Assembly: GCA_004335835.1 (NCBI GenBank)
Contig: RWJK01001976.1
Location: 62,001-126,000, forward strand
Length of the DNA: 64,000 bases
Origin: Scenedesmus sp. ARA3
Taxonomy: Eukaryota; Chlorophyta; Chlorophyceae; Sphaeropleales; Scenedesmaceae
Direction: 5' to 3'
Made by a program: the position numbers and the translations under genes
Notes under the pieces: generated by a model
The model's database searches: none
What the model was told of the DNA's origin: nothing
Seen by the model: only the letters and a program-made list of their open reading frames with translations
In this document: in pieces, positions 1-11,241 of the stretch
Layout of the letters: the number at the start of each line of letters is the position of its first letter
How positions within the stretch are numbered: position 1 is the first letter of the stretch

Positions 1-1358
1 AGTGCTCCGAGGCTGGTAGCGGCGCCGAGGATGCCCAGTGTCACCGGCGCTGCGCTGGGTGCTGCTGCTGTTCGGCTAGCTGCTGCTGTCAGCTGCTGCT
101 GCAGCAGTCCCTGCTCATAGTTGAGCGCCAGCCAGCCGTACATGCCCTCCTCTGTGCCACTGATCACCCTCGCCCAAGCATCTTCAAACCTGCGGCGGTA
201 CATACCAGAGCACATGGCTCGATCTACTAGCTTGCAACCCAAGCAATGCCCAAACAGGCGGTGCTGTCAACACTGCCTGCCTTGCACTGAAGTGTCTGCA
301 TAGCTAGGCACCTGCTGGTCCACATCACCTGCAGAATGCACATGCCCTGTACGCGACTCCTGCAAGCTCCTATCGCCTCCTTCACCAAACCATCCATGCA
401 GTATGTCTCACCTGAACCCGGAGCCTGCCAGCAGCTTGCGCACGTCAGCCATCAGCGCTGCGCGTGCATGCAGCTCCAGCCGCCGCAGGCCGCCGGTGCC
501 CAGCAGGAACAGCGGCGTGGCCGCATGCTGAGCTGGCGGCACCACTGCACGAGCCCAGGCCAGCAGCGGCCCAATCGCAGCTGAGGCGAGGCCTGCGGAG
601 TTGCCTAGGAAGGTGTCCAGGCCTGGCTGCGTCTCCACTCGGTTGTACAGTCCTGCAGCGTGTGCGAATTGCGTGCAGCTATTCTTGTAGACTTGCAGGA
701 AGGGACACAGTGGATGCGGTGCCTGCTGATGGAAGCGGCTGCTGTGGTATGGTCACGGCAGTGTGCAGCTGCTACTGCTTAAGCTGACCATGGGCCTCGG
801 AGCCTTGCTTTCATCAGGCAGCTATGATGCTCTGGGTGGGCCATGTTGTTGGAAGACCAGCCGCAATAGCAACTGCTGCAGGCATATGCTGCTGTTTGCA
901 CTGTACAGGCTGCGATGCTGCGTGTCAGGGTGGTGAGAAATCTGCACGTTCACAGTTCTGCAGCTGCGCGCAGAGGACTCCTGCAAGTGCAAACTGCCCC
1001 ACTCATGCACATGCGCGCGTTGCCGCGCACCTTTCTTCTCCTTCTTAGGCACCAGGTGCGGCGCAGCTGAAGGTGGTATGGGATGCAGCAGGGGCAGGAT
1101 GCTGCCTGCTGCGCCCTGCTGACGCGCCGCAGGCAGTGTCCAGTTGTAGGCATACATGCGGGTGCCAGAGCTGCCGCTGTCAATGACCAGAACATACTTG
1201 GTGGCAGCTGCCTTGGGTCTGCTGTGGCCTGCTGCGCCTGACAGTGCGTGCCAGGCAGCGCCTAGAGCTGCTGCAGCTGTGGCAGCTGCCCACAGGGCCA
1301 GTCCTGCAAGCAGCAGCTGCACCACGACGCTGCGCCCCCCGACTGACCATGGGCGTCC
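1..1358 (-). CDS. Apyrase / nucleoside phosphatase, GDA1/CD39 family (apyrase 6/7-like), C-terminus beyond the window
   Basis: Removes terminal phosphates from nucleoside tri- and diphosphates, normally in the lumen of the secretory pathway or outside the cell. Three exons fit together in phase: 1358-1042, 652-412 and 189-1. The first codes for a hydrophobic stretch (probable membrane anchor) and then DSGSSGTRMYAYNW, apyrase conserved region 1. The second begins YNRVETQPGLDTF and contains GTGGLRR, the region 2 equivalent. The third carries ISGTEEGMYGWLALNY, region 3, very like plant apyrases 6/7. At the edge, where region 4 (DLGGAS) is expected, the frame reads TLGILGAATSLG without the usual Asp. 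An acceptor at 1359-1360 (TGCCGCAG) implies an upstream exon that I could not place. An in-frame ATG exists at 1745, but the stretch after it has no coding character. Family assignment is firm; the 5' end is not. Confidence 0.85.
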
Positions 1359-3407
1359 CTGCGGCAGAAAAGCGTTGCAATTTTCTATCCTGGAGCACGC
1401 TTGTCTTAATGCAGGACAAAGACTATCGAATCTGGGCATGGACAGCAGGACATTGTGTGTTGCTGCTGCTACAAAACAATGTGAGGTGAGTGTGTCAGCT
1501 GCGAAGGCAGTTGTGAACCAGGCATCGGCCTCAGCGCAAGCACCCTGTGCCTGCCCACCTGTGGGTACGCTACAGAGTAGCTGGATGTATGCCTGGGTGT
1601 GTCCAAATAGCCCTTGGCCATTCTGGGTCGTCAGCACCTGCTGCCTCAGCTTGGCCATCAGCAACCAGCAGTTGCCTGAGGCACTGTTCCTGCCTGGTTT
1701 ACTAGCACCGGCAGCAGCATCTGAAGCATCCTGCCCATGAACCATCCATTGATTTGACTGTGACCTGAGTTTTTTCTACTCTCTGTTGCCCAACAACCGG
1801 CCAGAGTGTCCCTGATTGCAAGTGAAGCAACAGCAGTGACCAAATAGCTGCGCCTGGCATTACAGATGTAACAGAAATCCATGCAAAATGTCGCTGACGA
1901 TGTTGCATACCGCCCCACCGTAAGCTGAGCAAGCCGTGAACCCTTCCGCCCCAACTGACACAGCGACCCGGTCAGTGACAGGAGCAGCGGAGCAGGCAGT
2001 GTCGAAGCATTTTCTGCTGATATGTACAACAGAATGTGAAAGATCGTATTTTTAGCATATTATTGATACCCAGATGAGGGGGTAACCGAGCAGGCAGCCG
2101 CGACCGTGGCGTGTGCTGTGACGTGCTCTTCGATGCTGTCGCAGTGTGCCCGATGCGTGCCAATCTTCACTCGCAAATAAGTTTTCAAGGCAGTTTTGTT
2201 AGTTCCGATGTCCATGCTCTGCCATGCAGATGCTGAGCACTGTACACGCATGAGCAAGCAGTACTGCTAGTCTGTAGCAGCACGACAGGGCTGGAAGCTG
2301 CGAACTACAAGGCTTTTGATATAATGGAGGGTTGAGTCCATGTTAGTGTTTGTTTAAGCAGCATTTGATCTCAGCATTCGCCGCTGTTCACCACACTGTG
2401 GTGTGACAGTGGGTGTGGCCACACCCATGGGTGTGCGAACTTCTGAATGGCAACGGCCAGGCCCACTGGGCACTGGGCTGCTGAACAGCGCCCTGGGCTG
2501 CATGCATGCAGCAAAGTCCCTTGCAAAAGGTGCGAGAGACAGCAGCTTTGGACGCCGTTTACACTTTTGAACCCATTTATCCGTAGTAAAGCGTTTGTCA
2601 TCTGAGCACACGGTGATGCTTGCAATGTGGCTCTGCCACAGCTAGCCATGATCTGCTGGGTACCGCGAGAAGGCGGCCCACTGCCAGCCACTGACAGTGC
2701 TATCTGGTGGCAAGTTGTGCTTGCTGCTGCTCGCGCTGCTGTGTCCACCTGTTTGCTCTTGGCTTTTGTTTACTTAGGTTTCACCTGCACCACTGTTGTA
2801 GTTTGCAGTTTTAAGCCCAGCAGTGTTGGCCATGTTGCCGAGGGCAGGCAAAGCCTTTCACCATGCAAGCCAGAGTGGCCTTGACAGCAGGCACAGCATC
2901 AGGCCTGGAAGAGTTAATGTCGACGGTGGGACGGTTCAGGAGTTGTATCCAGAGCAAGGGCCAAAGAAAGTACCCCCTCAAACTTGTGCCCTCGCTGTTC
3001 TACGCGCAAGTGTTCCTGGAGCGTCAGCGACATGGTGTATATGTTTTTCAACCCAATGAAAATTGTCTGAAGCACTGTGTTCGCATTTTCGCCACTGCGA
3101 AAAAGCTACAGCTATCGTTCCGCCTCGATCACAACGCTGTACTCGCTGCTAGTTTATACGGTTCGTTCAAGTGTTGTTCTGCGCACAATACATTACAGTT
3201 TTGCTGTCCAGACCACTGACATCAGCAAAAGCTCCTGGGCTTGCGGGGACGGCCACAGATCGGCAGCAGCTTCGATAGCAAAAGGGCTAGGTGAGTTTGG
3301 AATTTATGGTCGTTTTCTTTCCGGCGGTCCTCCCTGCTGGTGCTGGGCCTAGCTGTGATCCCGCCGAACGTGACCCTGTCGCCGCTGCAGGTGTTGCAGG
3401 CTGCACA
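1359..3407. other. Spacer between divergent apyrase and DP genes
   Basis: About 2 kb between the head-to-head apyrase (minus) and DP (plus) genes. It should hold both promoters and the missing first exon or exons of the apyrase, but I see no convincing coding exon, no clear TATA box and no repeat. Open frames here show no family motif. Confidence 0.4.
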
Positions 3408-5851
3408 ATGAACTTTGGAGCTCAGGAAATGGGCTATGGCACTGCGCCGGAGTGGGCAGGTGAGCTTCCCGGGCGCAGGTTGCCGCCCAGCCGTGTATCT
3501 GTTTCCAGGGTCCCCACAGACAGCTGTGGCAACGGCAGCGCTTCGATCCATGGCAACAGGCTTTGATCTTGTGTTAGTAATCATCGTATAGCGCCGCATT
3601 GCAAGCCGGCACGCATCCTGGTCTGGGCAAGGTGTTGGCTGCCACAGGCGGGCAAACAAGGCGCCAAAGGCTAGCCACTAGCCCGCCTCTTTGCTCACAA
3701 CGTTGTATCTGTCTCTTCACTTTCGTGTCACGCTCAGGCAACCATGCAGGCTATGGCAGCATGATGCAGCACACTGGGCAGGGCAACCTGGGCCAGTACG
3801 ATCCTGCAGTAGCTGCAGCTGCAGCAGCAGCAGCTGCTGGAGGGCCTGGCAGCTTGCAAGGGGGTGCTGCAGTGCTCCCTGATGGCACGCTGTCGTATGC
3901 AGCGCTGCGCGAGGCGGCAGCAGTCAACGCAGCAGCAGACTGTGCAGCTCAAGACGCGCTACGCTCGATTGCTGCAGTGCAATCTACCATGCATGCAGTG
4001 CTCAACCCAGACCCAGCTACCATGGGACTGGATGGCGGCGGCAGCAGCGGCCGCTACGGCGCAGATGAGGCAACACCCAGCCGCCGTCGCAGCAGCGCAG
4101 CAGGCGCCAGCGCGCGTGAGCATGCTGGTGCTGCTGCACTGCTGGCAGTCGGGGGCGGCGGCGGCGGCGGCCGCCCCAACAAGGGCCTGCGCCACTTCAG
4201 CATGAAAGTCTGCGAGAAGGTCGAGAGCAAGGGCACCACCAGCTACAACGAAGTGGCAGATGAGCTGGTCGCGGAGCTTAAGGATGGCACTATGGAGGAC
4301 GGCATCTGTTACGATGAGAAGAACATCCGGCGCCGCGTGTATGATGCCATCAACGTGCTCATGGCACTGGACATCATTGCCAAGGAGAAGAAGGCCATCA
4401 TCTGGCGAGGCTTCCCCACCAGCGTCAGCGCAGCGCAGCAGGCGCAGCGCCTGCAGAGCGAGCGGATGGTCGTGCTGGGGGAGTTGAACCGCAAGGCCAG
4501 CTACCTGAGCGAGCTGGTGGAGCAGCAGAAGGCGCTGAAGCACCTGCTTGAGCGCAACAGCCGCAACCCGGATGCTGCTGCTGGCGGCACCGCGCTGCAC
4601 CTGCCCTTCATCCTGGTGCAGAGCAAGCCGGATGCAACTGTGGAGGTGAAGATCAGCACGGACATGCAGGACGTGCAGTTCAACTTTGACAAGTGAGTGC
4701 AGGGGTGTGCTGCTGGCGCAATGCCTGCAGTGCATAGGGGGGGTGTGCCAGACGTGCAGCCTAGCTTTTGCGGGGAAATATGCAGAAGATCATTGCGATG
4801 ACCCGTGCAGCAGGGTGATGCGCCAGGTGGCAGCAACTCATCACTTGTGCTGGGACAAGCAGCAGCAGCAGTTGCGTAGTGACCGTGCCAGAAATATGTA
4901 GCAGCCAATGGATGCCTGCTGTATACGAATGCCACCACCTCAGCTGTCTTTGCACTTTAAACTTTGACACAACATGCTAGGCAGCACAATGCCTGCAAAG
5001 ACTGATTTTCCTTGTACACCCCTGTCTGTGCACACATCCGCCCCCTGCCCTATGCTGCTGCTGACAAACATGCACCCGCCGCATCTGCCACCTTTCATGT
5101 TGCTGCCTGTGCTGCCTGCTCCTGCCCAATTACTTATCTGCTGCTGGCTGCCACAGCTATCCGTTTGAGATCCTTGATGATGCACTGGTGCTGAAGAAGA
5201 TGCTAGAGCATGAGGAGGACCAGCAGCGCGTGGCTGGAGCAGCAGCTGCCGCTGCAGCAGGTGGGCTAGGAATGCTGCGGTGCACACGGGGCAGGGGCAC
5301 GATGCAGCTTCATTAGAGGAGGATGCAGCATTCTTGCAAGCCTGTCGAACAGTACCTGCAGCTTGTTGTCATTCATGAGCGCTTGTGTGTTGCGGCTGCC
5401 GTGCGGCTGCTGTTGTCATATACGGACTGCAGCTGCTTCCAGCATTGCCGCTAGAGGGAGTAGCTGGCTTTAGCGCTGACCTGCTCGCCTGCGTTGCTTT
5501 GTACTGCTGTGTATATGTGCTGCAGCGGACCCTCTGGCGGCTGCAGCAGCGCTGGTGGAGGCAGCAGCAGCTGCCCAGGCCATGCAGGCCAGCGCTGACA
5601 GCAGGCAGCAGGAGCAGCCTGCAGGACAGCAGCAGCAGCAGCATCAGCAGCAACGCCAGCAAGAAGAGGCGCGGCCGGCAAAGCAAGGCGAGCAACAGCA
5701 AGCGCGTGCTGAGCAGCAAGTGGATGCAGCTGGTGCAGAAGACGCACAGCAGCCAGCGGAGGGTGCGGCTGGGAGCACTCCTCAGCAAGGAGCAGATGCA
5801 GCAGTCGTTGTCAAGGCAGAAGAGCAGCAGGATGACCCTATGGTGTCATGA
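3408..5851 (+). CDS. DP1: E2F dimerisation partner (DP) transcription factor
   Basis: Partner of E2F: the heterodimer binds promoters of S-phase genes under retinoblastoma control. Four exons join in phase (3408-3459, 3738-4692, 5157-5260, 5526-5851) to give 478 residues and a TGA stop. The start ATG reads MNFGAQEMGYGTAPEWA and splices to GNHAGYGSMMQH; I prefer it to a frame opening at 3599, which would include intron sequence. The DNA-binding winged helix begins GLRHFSMKVCEKV, continues TTSYNEVADELVAEL and NIRRRVYDAINVLMAL, and is followed by the leucine-rich dimerisation region with YLSELVEQQKALKHLLERN. The third exon holds PFEILDDALVLKKM, the usual end of the DP marked box. The C-terminal exon is a Gln/Ala/Glu-rich tail. 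The N-terminal 150 or so residues are Ala/Gly-rich and unlikely to fold. A TGTAA element lies at 6076. Confidence 0.95.
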
Positions 5852-7531
5852 TCTGTGGGGCGTAATGCACAAGCAGGCAATTGGGGTCGCAGCCAGAGTT
5901 TGTACAGTAAGTTGCAGGGTGTGCGTGTTTTGTTGGCTGGGACATGGGGAGGGTAGCAGCAAGCAATACAGCAGTTCTGATGCTTTGGGGACGCATGTAG
6001 TTGGGTTGACTGACAATCATGTATGTATGGCAAGAGTGAGAGGGAGGGGACAGTTGGGGTTGACCCTGATACGCCTGTAAGGTTTGGGCCTCAGCAATTG
6101 TGTGTTGAGTTGACACGTCACAAGTGGCAAATATGCACAGCCACCTGCAGCGTGCAGCAACTCTCTCGTGGAGCACTTCTGTTGTTACTCTATGAGGAAA
6201 GTCGGCCGTAGCGTGGGCGTCCCGTGCGTGCCTGGTTTCACGTACATGGCCCTTCTGACACTGTACACATAGTTTCACTTACAGCACCCTTCGTACAGCA
6301 CTGCACGCGGTTGGTGGAGGTTTCTGTGGAGTGCACAGCTCACCCTTTACGGCCCGTTGCGTGCTTGCAGCTGTGCCTGGGTGCATTGCAAGGGGGATGG
6401 GGGTGCAGTTGACGCGAAGCTGATGTGCATGTGCTGCCCCAGGATGCCCCAACAGCACCATGGCCGTTAGAATTGCGTTGGAACTGCTTGCTGAAATGGT
6501 AGGGCCTTGTATCCAGGTGGTCCTAATGTTACAGCATCAGGTTGTGCAGCTGCTGGGTGTGGAAGGCTGCAGTGCATGCAGGTGGTTGGTGGACACGATG
6601 CTGCTATGGTTGCATTCCATTACACACAATTGCAGTCACTGATTTGGAGCACGTTCACAGTAGACTGCAGCCTGGCTGCAGTGCATGGTCTTTTGGCCGC
6701 AGAACTTCCTGCTATGCCTGCTTGTGATAACTAGCACTAGTCAGGGCCCCTGGCCTCTGGCACAGTTGCAGGTCAGCCGGGCATGTTATACAGTCAATAT
6801 ATCGCTGGTTGTTCTTTGAGGCTTCACGCATGCGCAGGACTGATGCCGTGCATAGCATGCCATGCATAGCTTGGCGAGGCATGTTGAAATATCTGCCTTT
6901 GACGCTGCTTTGTCCACAGTCATCCAGTACGATGCTGTGTCCGACAGCAGTGCTGCACCGTGTAATCTGCAACTCTTTGTACTGTGAGCAGTGAGAGATG
7001 CTTTTGTTGCCCAACCACATTGCGTACTTGGGCGGCCGCCTGTTGTGATCAAGGACCGTACTTCAGCTACAAGCATACCTTGCATGCCTCGTTCTTATCA
7101 TGTTACGAATCCCGCCTACCAATGCCAGTACAATAGCCACCACGCGGCTGACCAACACAGCCAGCATCACAGACACTACCTACTAGTTCACAGCTGCAGC
7201 TGCCAGCTGTAGCGAATGCACAAATCACGCCTGCTGCCAGCAGCAGGCACACTCTTCACGGTTCCCTCACCAGCAGCTGCTGCTGCCGCCCAATCAATGC
7301 TCCTGTTGACTGTACATGCAGACGCACGCCTGCAGGCAAGCCACCTTCTGCTCCCATCAGCACAGCGCTGCTGCTGGTCCCTTGCACGCTGCAACCTGAT
7401 GCTGCTCATCAGCTTGCAAGAACATGCAACAGCCTGCGCGATGCTGCTGCTGCGTTCTGGGTGTGGCAGCTAACTAGCCACAATTGCGAACTGCACCCCA
7501 GCTACAGCCCCCTGCGCGCAGCCAAGCTGCT
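5852..7531. other. Convergent 3' flanks of DP and NTF2
   Basis: A 1.7-kb stretch between two gene ends that face each other. It contains the TGTAA at 6076 and otherwise only short chance frames. I see no repeat and no RNA gene. Most of it is probably 3' untranslated sequence. Confidence 0.4.
6076..6080 (+). terminator. Possible polyadenylation signal TGTAA for DP
   Basis: TGTAA is the usual polyadenylation signal of chlorophycean algae. This copy lies 225 bases after the DP stop codon, a normal distance for such genes. The motif is short and could occur by chance. Confidence 0.35.
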
Positions 7532-8624
7532 TCACCCGTAGTTCAGGCGGAACATGTCTGCAGGCAAAGCAGCAGGCAGCACAAGCAGCAACTGTCAATA
7601 TCATGAAGGAACAACATGTGTAATTCATGTAACACTGCGGCCCAGCTGCTGATGCGTTCAACTACTGCAGCGTCCTTGTGCTGCAGCGTCCTTGCAAATT
7701 GACATACTTCCAAAGCTGTACGGAGCAGCCGCGGAACACGACAACAGCTGCGTGGCTGATGTGCTTGCTGGCAAGGTGCACACCAAAACAGCGAGTGTGC
7801 AACACAGCAGCTTTCTCCGTGGCACTGCTGTCCTGCAAGCACGAGCCAAGACAACCGTCCCACACCAGCAAGTGCTGCATCACATTCTTGCATGCAAGCG
7901 TCTGCTGCAGCTAAGTGCCATCGGCAGCTGCCTGTAATATGCTGCATTGTTGCAGACGCAGTTCTTGCTTACCATTTGTGACGACAAAGCTCTGGCCCAC
8001 TGGCATCAAGTGGAACACTTGGCTGAACTTCAGCGCATTGCTCTCACCCTCAGTCTGCAGCAGCGACAGGAGACTGCAACATCAGCACCTTTGAGTCAAC
8101 TCCTGGCATGATTGCAGGTACTGCTGCGCTGACATGGGATGGGTGTATGCGCAACAAGCATCGTTTGCACCATCACCAGTCTTGTAGCAATACTGCTGTC
8201 CGAAGCTGCTGCTTCTGCGGTAGTGCCTGCAGCAGTACACACACCTGGATGCTGCCCGTCACGAATACCATGATGCCACCGGCCACAGACGGCTGGAAAT
8301 CCATTGAAGTGGGGTTCACTTTGGCCTGGTTGAAAGGTAGCGCTGCAAGCTTGGCCACAATTGCCTGAGTCCCCTGGAACTTCTGCCCCTCAAAGGTCAG
8401 CATGCTGCCCTCCTGATACAGGTTCGCCAGTCCCGCGCGGTTACTTTCGAATAGCTGATAGTAGTACTGCAGGAAAGCCTGCATCCAGGAACACCACGCG
8501 TAAGCTGGGTGCAGCGTGTGGAGCCCTGATGGCACCTGTACCTGCCCCAACTGTGCGCCGCGTATATGCGTTCGAGCTGGTGCTCCCGACTCCACACCTT
8601 TCCAACTGCTTCTGGATCAGCCAT
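7532..8624 (-). CDS. NTF2: Nuclear transport factor 2 (NTF2)
   Basis: Carries Ran-GDP through the nuclear pore, binding FxFG nucleoporins. Four exons in phase (8624-8598, 8478-8245, 8054-7973, 7557-7532) give 122 residues, the standard NTF2 length. The first exon is only nine codons (MADPEAVGK). The second starts AFLQYYYQLFE and includes LANLYQEGSMLTFEGQKFQG and PSVAGGIMVFVTGSIQ. The third reads ESNALKFSQVFHLMPVGQS. The last is a micro-exon of 26 bases, DMFRLNYG plus TGA, matching the family's final beta strand (usually DIFRLNYG or similar). The whole chain aligns to plant NTF2 without gaps that I can see. The start lies 90 bases from the divergent OXNAD1-like gene. Confidence 0.96.
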
Positions 8625-8714
8625 AGCGTTTTGATCAGGCGTGAAGAACCAGCGGCAGAGATCACAAGCGGCACTAGGCAGCAGCTGAAGCAGACACTGC
8701 AGCAATAACACCAA
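8625..8714. promoter_or_regulatory. 90-bp divergent spacer shared by NTF2 and the OXNAD1-like gene
   Basis: Only 90 bases separate the NTF2 start codon (minus, 8624) from the best OXNAD1-like start codon (plus, 8715). Both 5' untranslated regions and core promoters must lie here or overlap the neighbour. I see no TATA box. The distance depends on the OXNAD1-like start, which is less certain. Confidence 0.4.
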
Positions 8715-10550
8715 ATGTTCACTGAATTGCGTTTCAGCAAGCTTGCATCGACGCTTGGTGTCTGCCTCGCACGGTTGCTGTCGAGCCCTAGACCCTTCCG
8801 GCCTGTTCAAATATTCGCAGGCGTTTTGTCCAGGATATCAGAGGTCTTGAGCAAGAGGTGCTGGAACAACGACACTCACACTTTGGTTTGGACATATTGC
8901 TAGTCTGCATGGCCAGAGCATCAGCTGTGATGGTGGCAGCAGCAGCAGCAGCAGCAGTGTCAAGGGCAATGCAGGCCACCATCGAGAGCGTGGTGACGGA
9001 GACACCAACAGTGAAAATGCTAAGGCTGAAACTGGTATGTTGTTTCACCTTTTTCTCAGCAACGTCAAGATCACTCTCAAGCATCTGCAGCAGCACCACC
9101 AGCGGACACCCCATCCCACTTGCTGTGACCAAGCTTTTGGCGCGTCGCAGGCACACGGCATGGAAGCATGCACTTCTCATGCACTAACGGTGTTGCTGTC
9201 TGCAGGAACCACCTAGCAACTTTGGCTTTGCTCCCGGCCAGTGGGTGGACTTCCATGTGCCTGGCCTGCAAGCTGTGGGAGGCTACAGCATCTGCTCAAC
9301 CCCATCACAGCTGCAGCAAACTGGCACCATGGACTTGTGTGTGAAGCGCAGCGGGCACCCCTGTGCTCAATGGGTGCATGCAGAAGCTTCAGCAGGCAAG
9401 CAGGTGCGTGGCAGGAAGCTGCAGGCAAGAAGGGAGTGTGCTTTGGGGGCAACAGCCCACAACAGCGTCCAAGGTTGTGAAGCAACAAGCTGGTCACATG
9501 CTTGCAATGCAGACCATGGACTGCTTGTAACTGCCGCGCAAGCTGAGGACGTCACCGAATTACTAATTGTAGTACGGTTGAGTAATCTACTGGTCATGGC
9601 GAACCCTGTGTCCTTTGTTTGCGGCATTCGCGCCATGTGCGCGAGCGCAGGTGTCTGTTGCTGTTGGGGGCTCCTTCACTCTGACGGCTGAGAGCAGCAG
9701 CAAGCCCTGCCTGTTTGTTGCTGGAGGCATCGGCATAACTGCGCTGTTCTCCATGCTTGGAAGCGTGGTGGAGCAGCAGCAACAACAGCAACAGCAGCAG
9801 CCAAATGCTGGCGAGTTACACCAGCCGCGGCAACCATTCCTATTGTACTCAGGTGGGCGGGCAGTCCCTTTGCTTGCAGCAGCTTCAGTGCTTGCTTGTG
9901 CAACCTGTGCTGCTAGTCCAGCTCGCGCCAGCAGGAATCAAGAGGCTTGGCTGTCGCCACAACTAGTTGCACGTGTCACCAACATTCAACTGCCTCCTGC
10001 AAGCTTTGCTGCCGCAGCTTTTGAAGCTGTGTTGTATGCTGAAACACAAAGATATGTGTAAAGTTCTTCTGTGTGACTATTGTCTTTACTGCTGCACTTC
10101 CTGCTTGCAGCTGCTGAGCCGTCAGAGTTTGCACTGCTGAAGCAGCTGCTGCACTGGCAGCAGGCAGGAGCCATCAACATGCAACTGCACACCACCAGGA
10201 CACACGGCCTGCCCCCAGTGATGCAGGAGGCCATCAAGCAGCAGCAGCAGCAGCAGCTGCAGCAGCAGCAGGTACAAGGCGCGGGTGCAGCACAGGGCAT
10301 CAAGCTACCTCATGTCCTGCAAGGGCGCATAGGCAGCTCACACCTAGCGGCAGCACTGCAACAGCTACGCCATGGCACAAGCAGCAGTAACAGCAGTGAC
10401 AGCAGCAGTGGCGCAACTTCTGCGGAATGTGGCTCGCAGGATGTGGCTGCGTATGTGTGTGGGCCTCCGCAGATGTCTGAAGACGTTGTGCAGGCACTGC
10501 TGCGGCTGGGCCTGCCACACAAATCAGTGCACACTGAGCGCTGGTGGTGA
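8715..10550 (+). CDS. OXNAD1: Mitochondrial oxidoreductase NAD-binding domain protein (OXNAD1-like)
   Basis: A ferredoxin-NADP reductase-type flavoprotein with an FAD-binding barrel and an NAD-binding half; its substrate is unknown. Firm exons are (to 9034), 9206-9403, 9651-9852 and 10111-10550. They read FGFAPGQWVDFHVPG and GGYSICSTPSQL (flavin-binding RxYS-type region), then LFVAGGIGITALFSMLGS (nucleotide-binding loop), then AAYVCGPPQMSEDVVQALL and a terminal ERWW, all as in OXNAD1. My model for the 5' end is an exon 8715-8857 joined to 8917-9034 across a 59-base intron, giving 366 residues. The resulting N-terminus (MFTELRFSKLASTLGVCLAR) is basic and amphipathic, like a mitochondrial presequence. 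An alternative is a start at 8909 with no extra intron. A poly-Gln insert lies in the NAD half. Family sure, 5' end moderately so. Confidence 0.85.
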
Positions 10551-11241
10551 AGGGCGGCACAGCACTTGCAGGACAGGCATGGCAGCAACTGTCTGCATGC
10601 TGCTGGTATTGTGAGTTCCTCAAAGCTCTGGGTGTGATGTCATCAAGTGCTCATGTCCACAATCAAGTAACTACCTGGGTAGTACAGCATGCAGTGCTGG
10701 CAACGTCATGCTGCGCCTCAGCCTGAATCTCTGCGTGCGCCATTGCCGAATGCGCTTCCATTTGTGTTGGGCTTGATTCGGTTGTGCAGTGGCACATGCG
10801 TCTTGTGCACACTGGATTCCGCATGATGTACTTCTCACATGCGCACCCTGCACACCCTGCATGCAGGTGTACAGTGTGTGTACTGCCTTGCAACAGTACA
10901 GCAGGAGCAGCTCATAAAGGTTTCGAGCAGATACATGTTTTGTGCCGGACATCGTCGTGCTTTGGGGTTTTGAAGGTGCAGGAGCGTGGGGATCATCAGC
11001 ATTCACAAATGAGTTCATGGCTGTTGGGGTTCTGCGGCGCTGTTTTAACAAGCACTGCACTGCTGTGGTGCTTCTTGTCTTTTGCCTACGCATCTGCCTC
11101 GTATCTATCACACCTCCGCTGCTGACGGCAGAGTACTGGACCCTCAGGACACAGCCACGCCGTGGTGTCCCTCTCCCAACCGTCTGTGCTGCTTGCTTGG
11201 CAGCTGGCTCTGGCAGCTTGTAGAGATCACGACCTGCAGCT
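10551..11241. other. Spacer between OXNAD1-like and p24 genes
   Basis: About 0.7 kb between two genes on the same strand. It should hold the OXNAD1-like 3' untranslated region and the p24 promoter. Nothing else recognisable. Confidence 0.35.

Noticed and set aside
822..1745. The whole 307-codon minus frame as one apyrase exon
   Set aside because: Only the part from 1358 to 1042 has family similarity. A good acceptor lies at 1359 and a donor at 1041; the ends of the frame look random.
3599..3737. N-terminus of DP read from ATG 3599
   Set aside because: An exon at 3408-3459 splices in phase to 3738 with good donor and acceptor and continues the same Gly/Tyr/Met-rich style; 3599-3737 is therefore intron.
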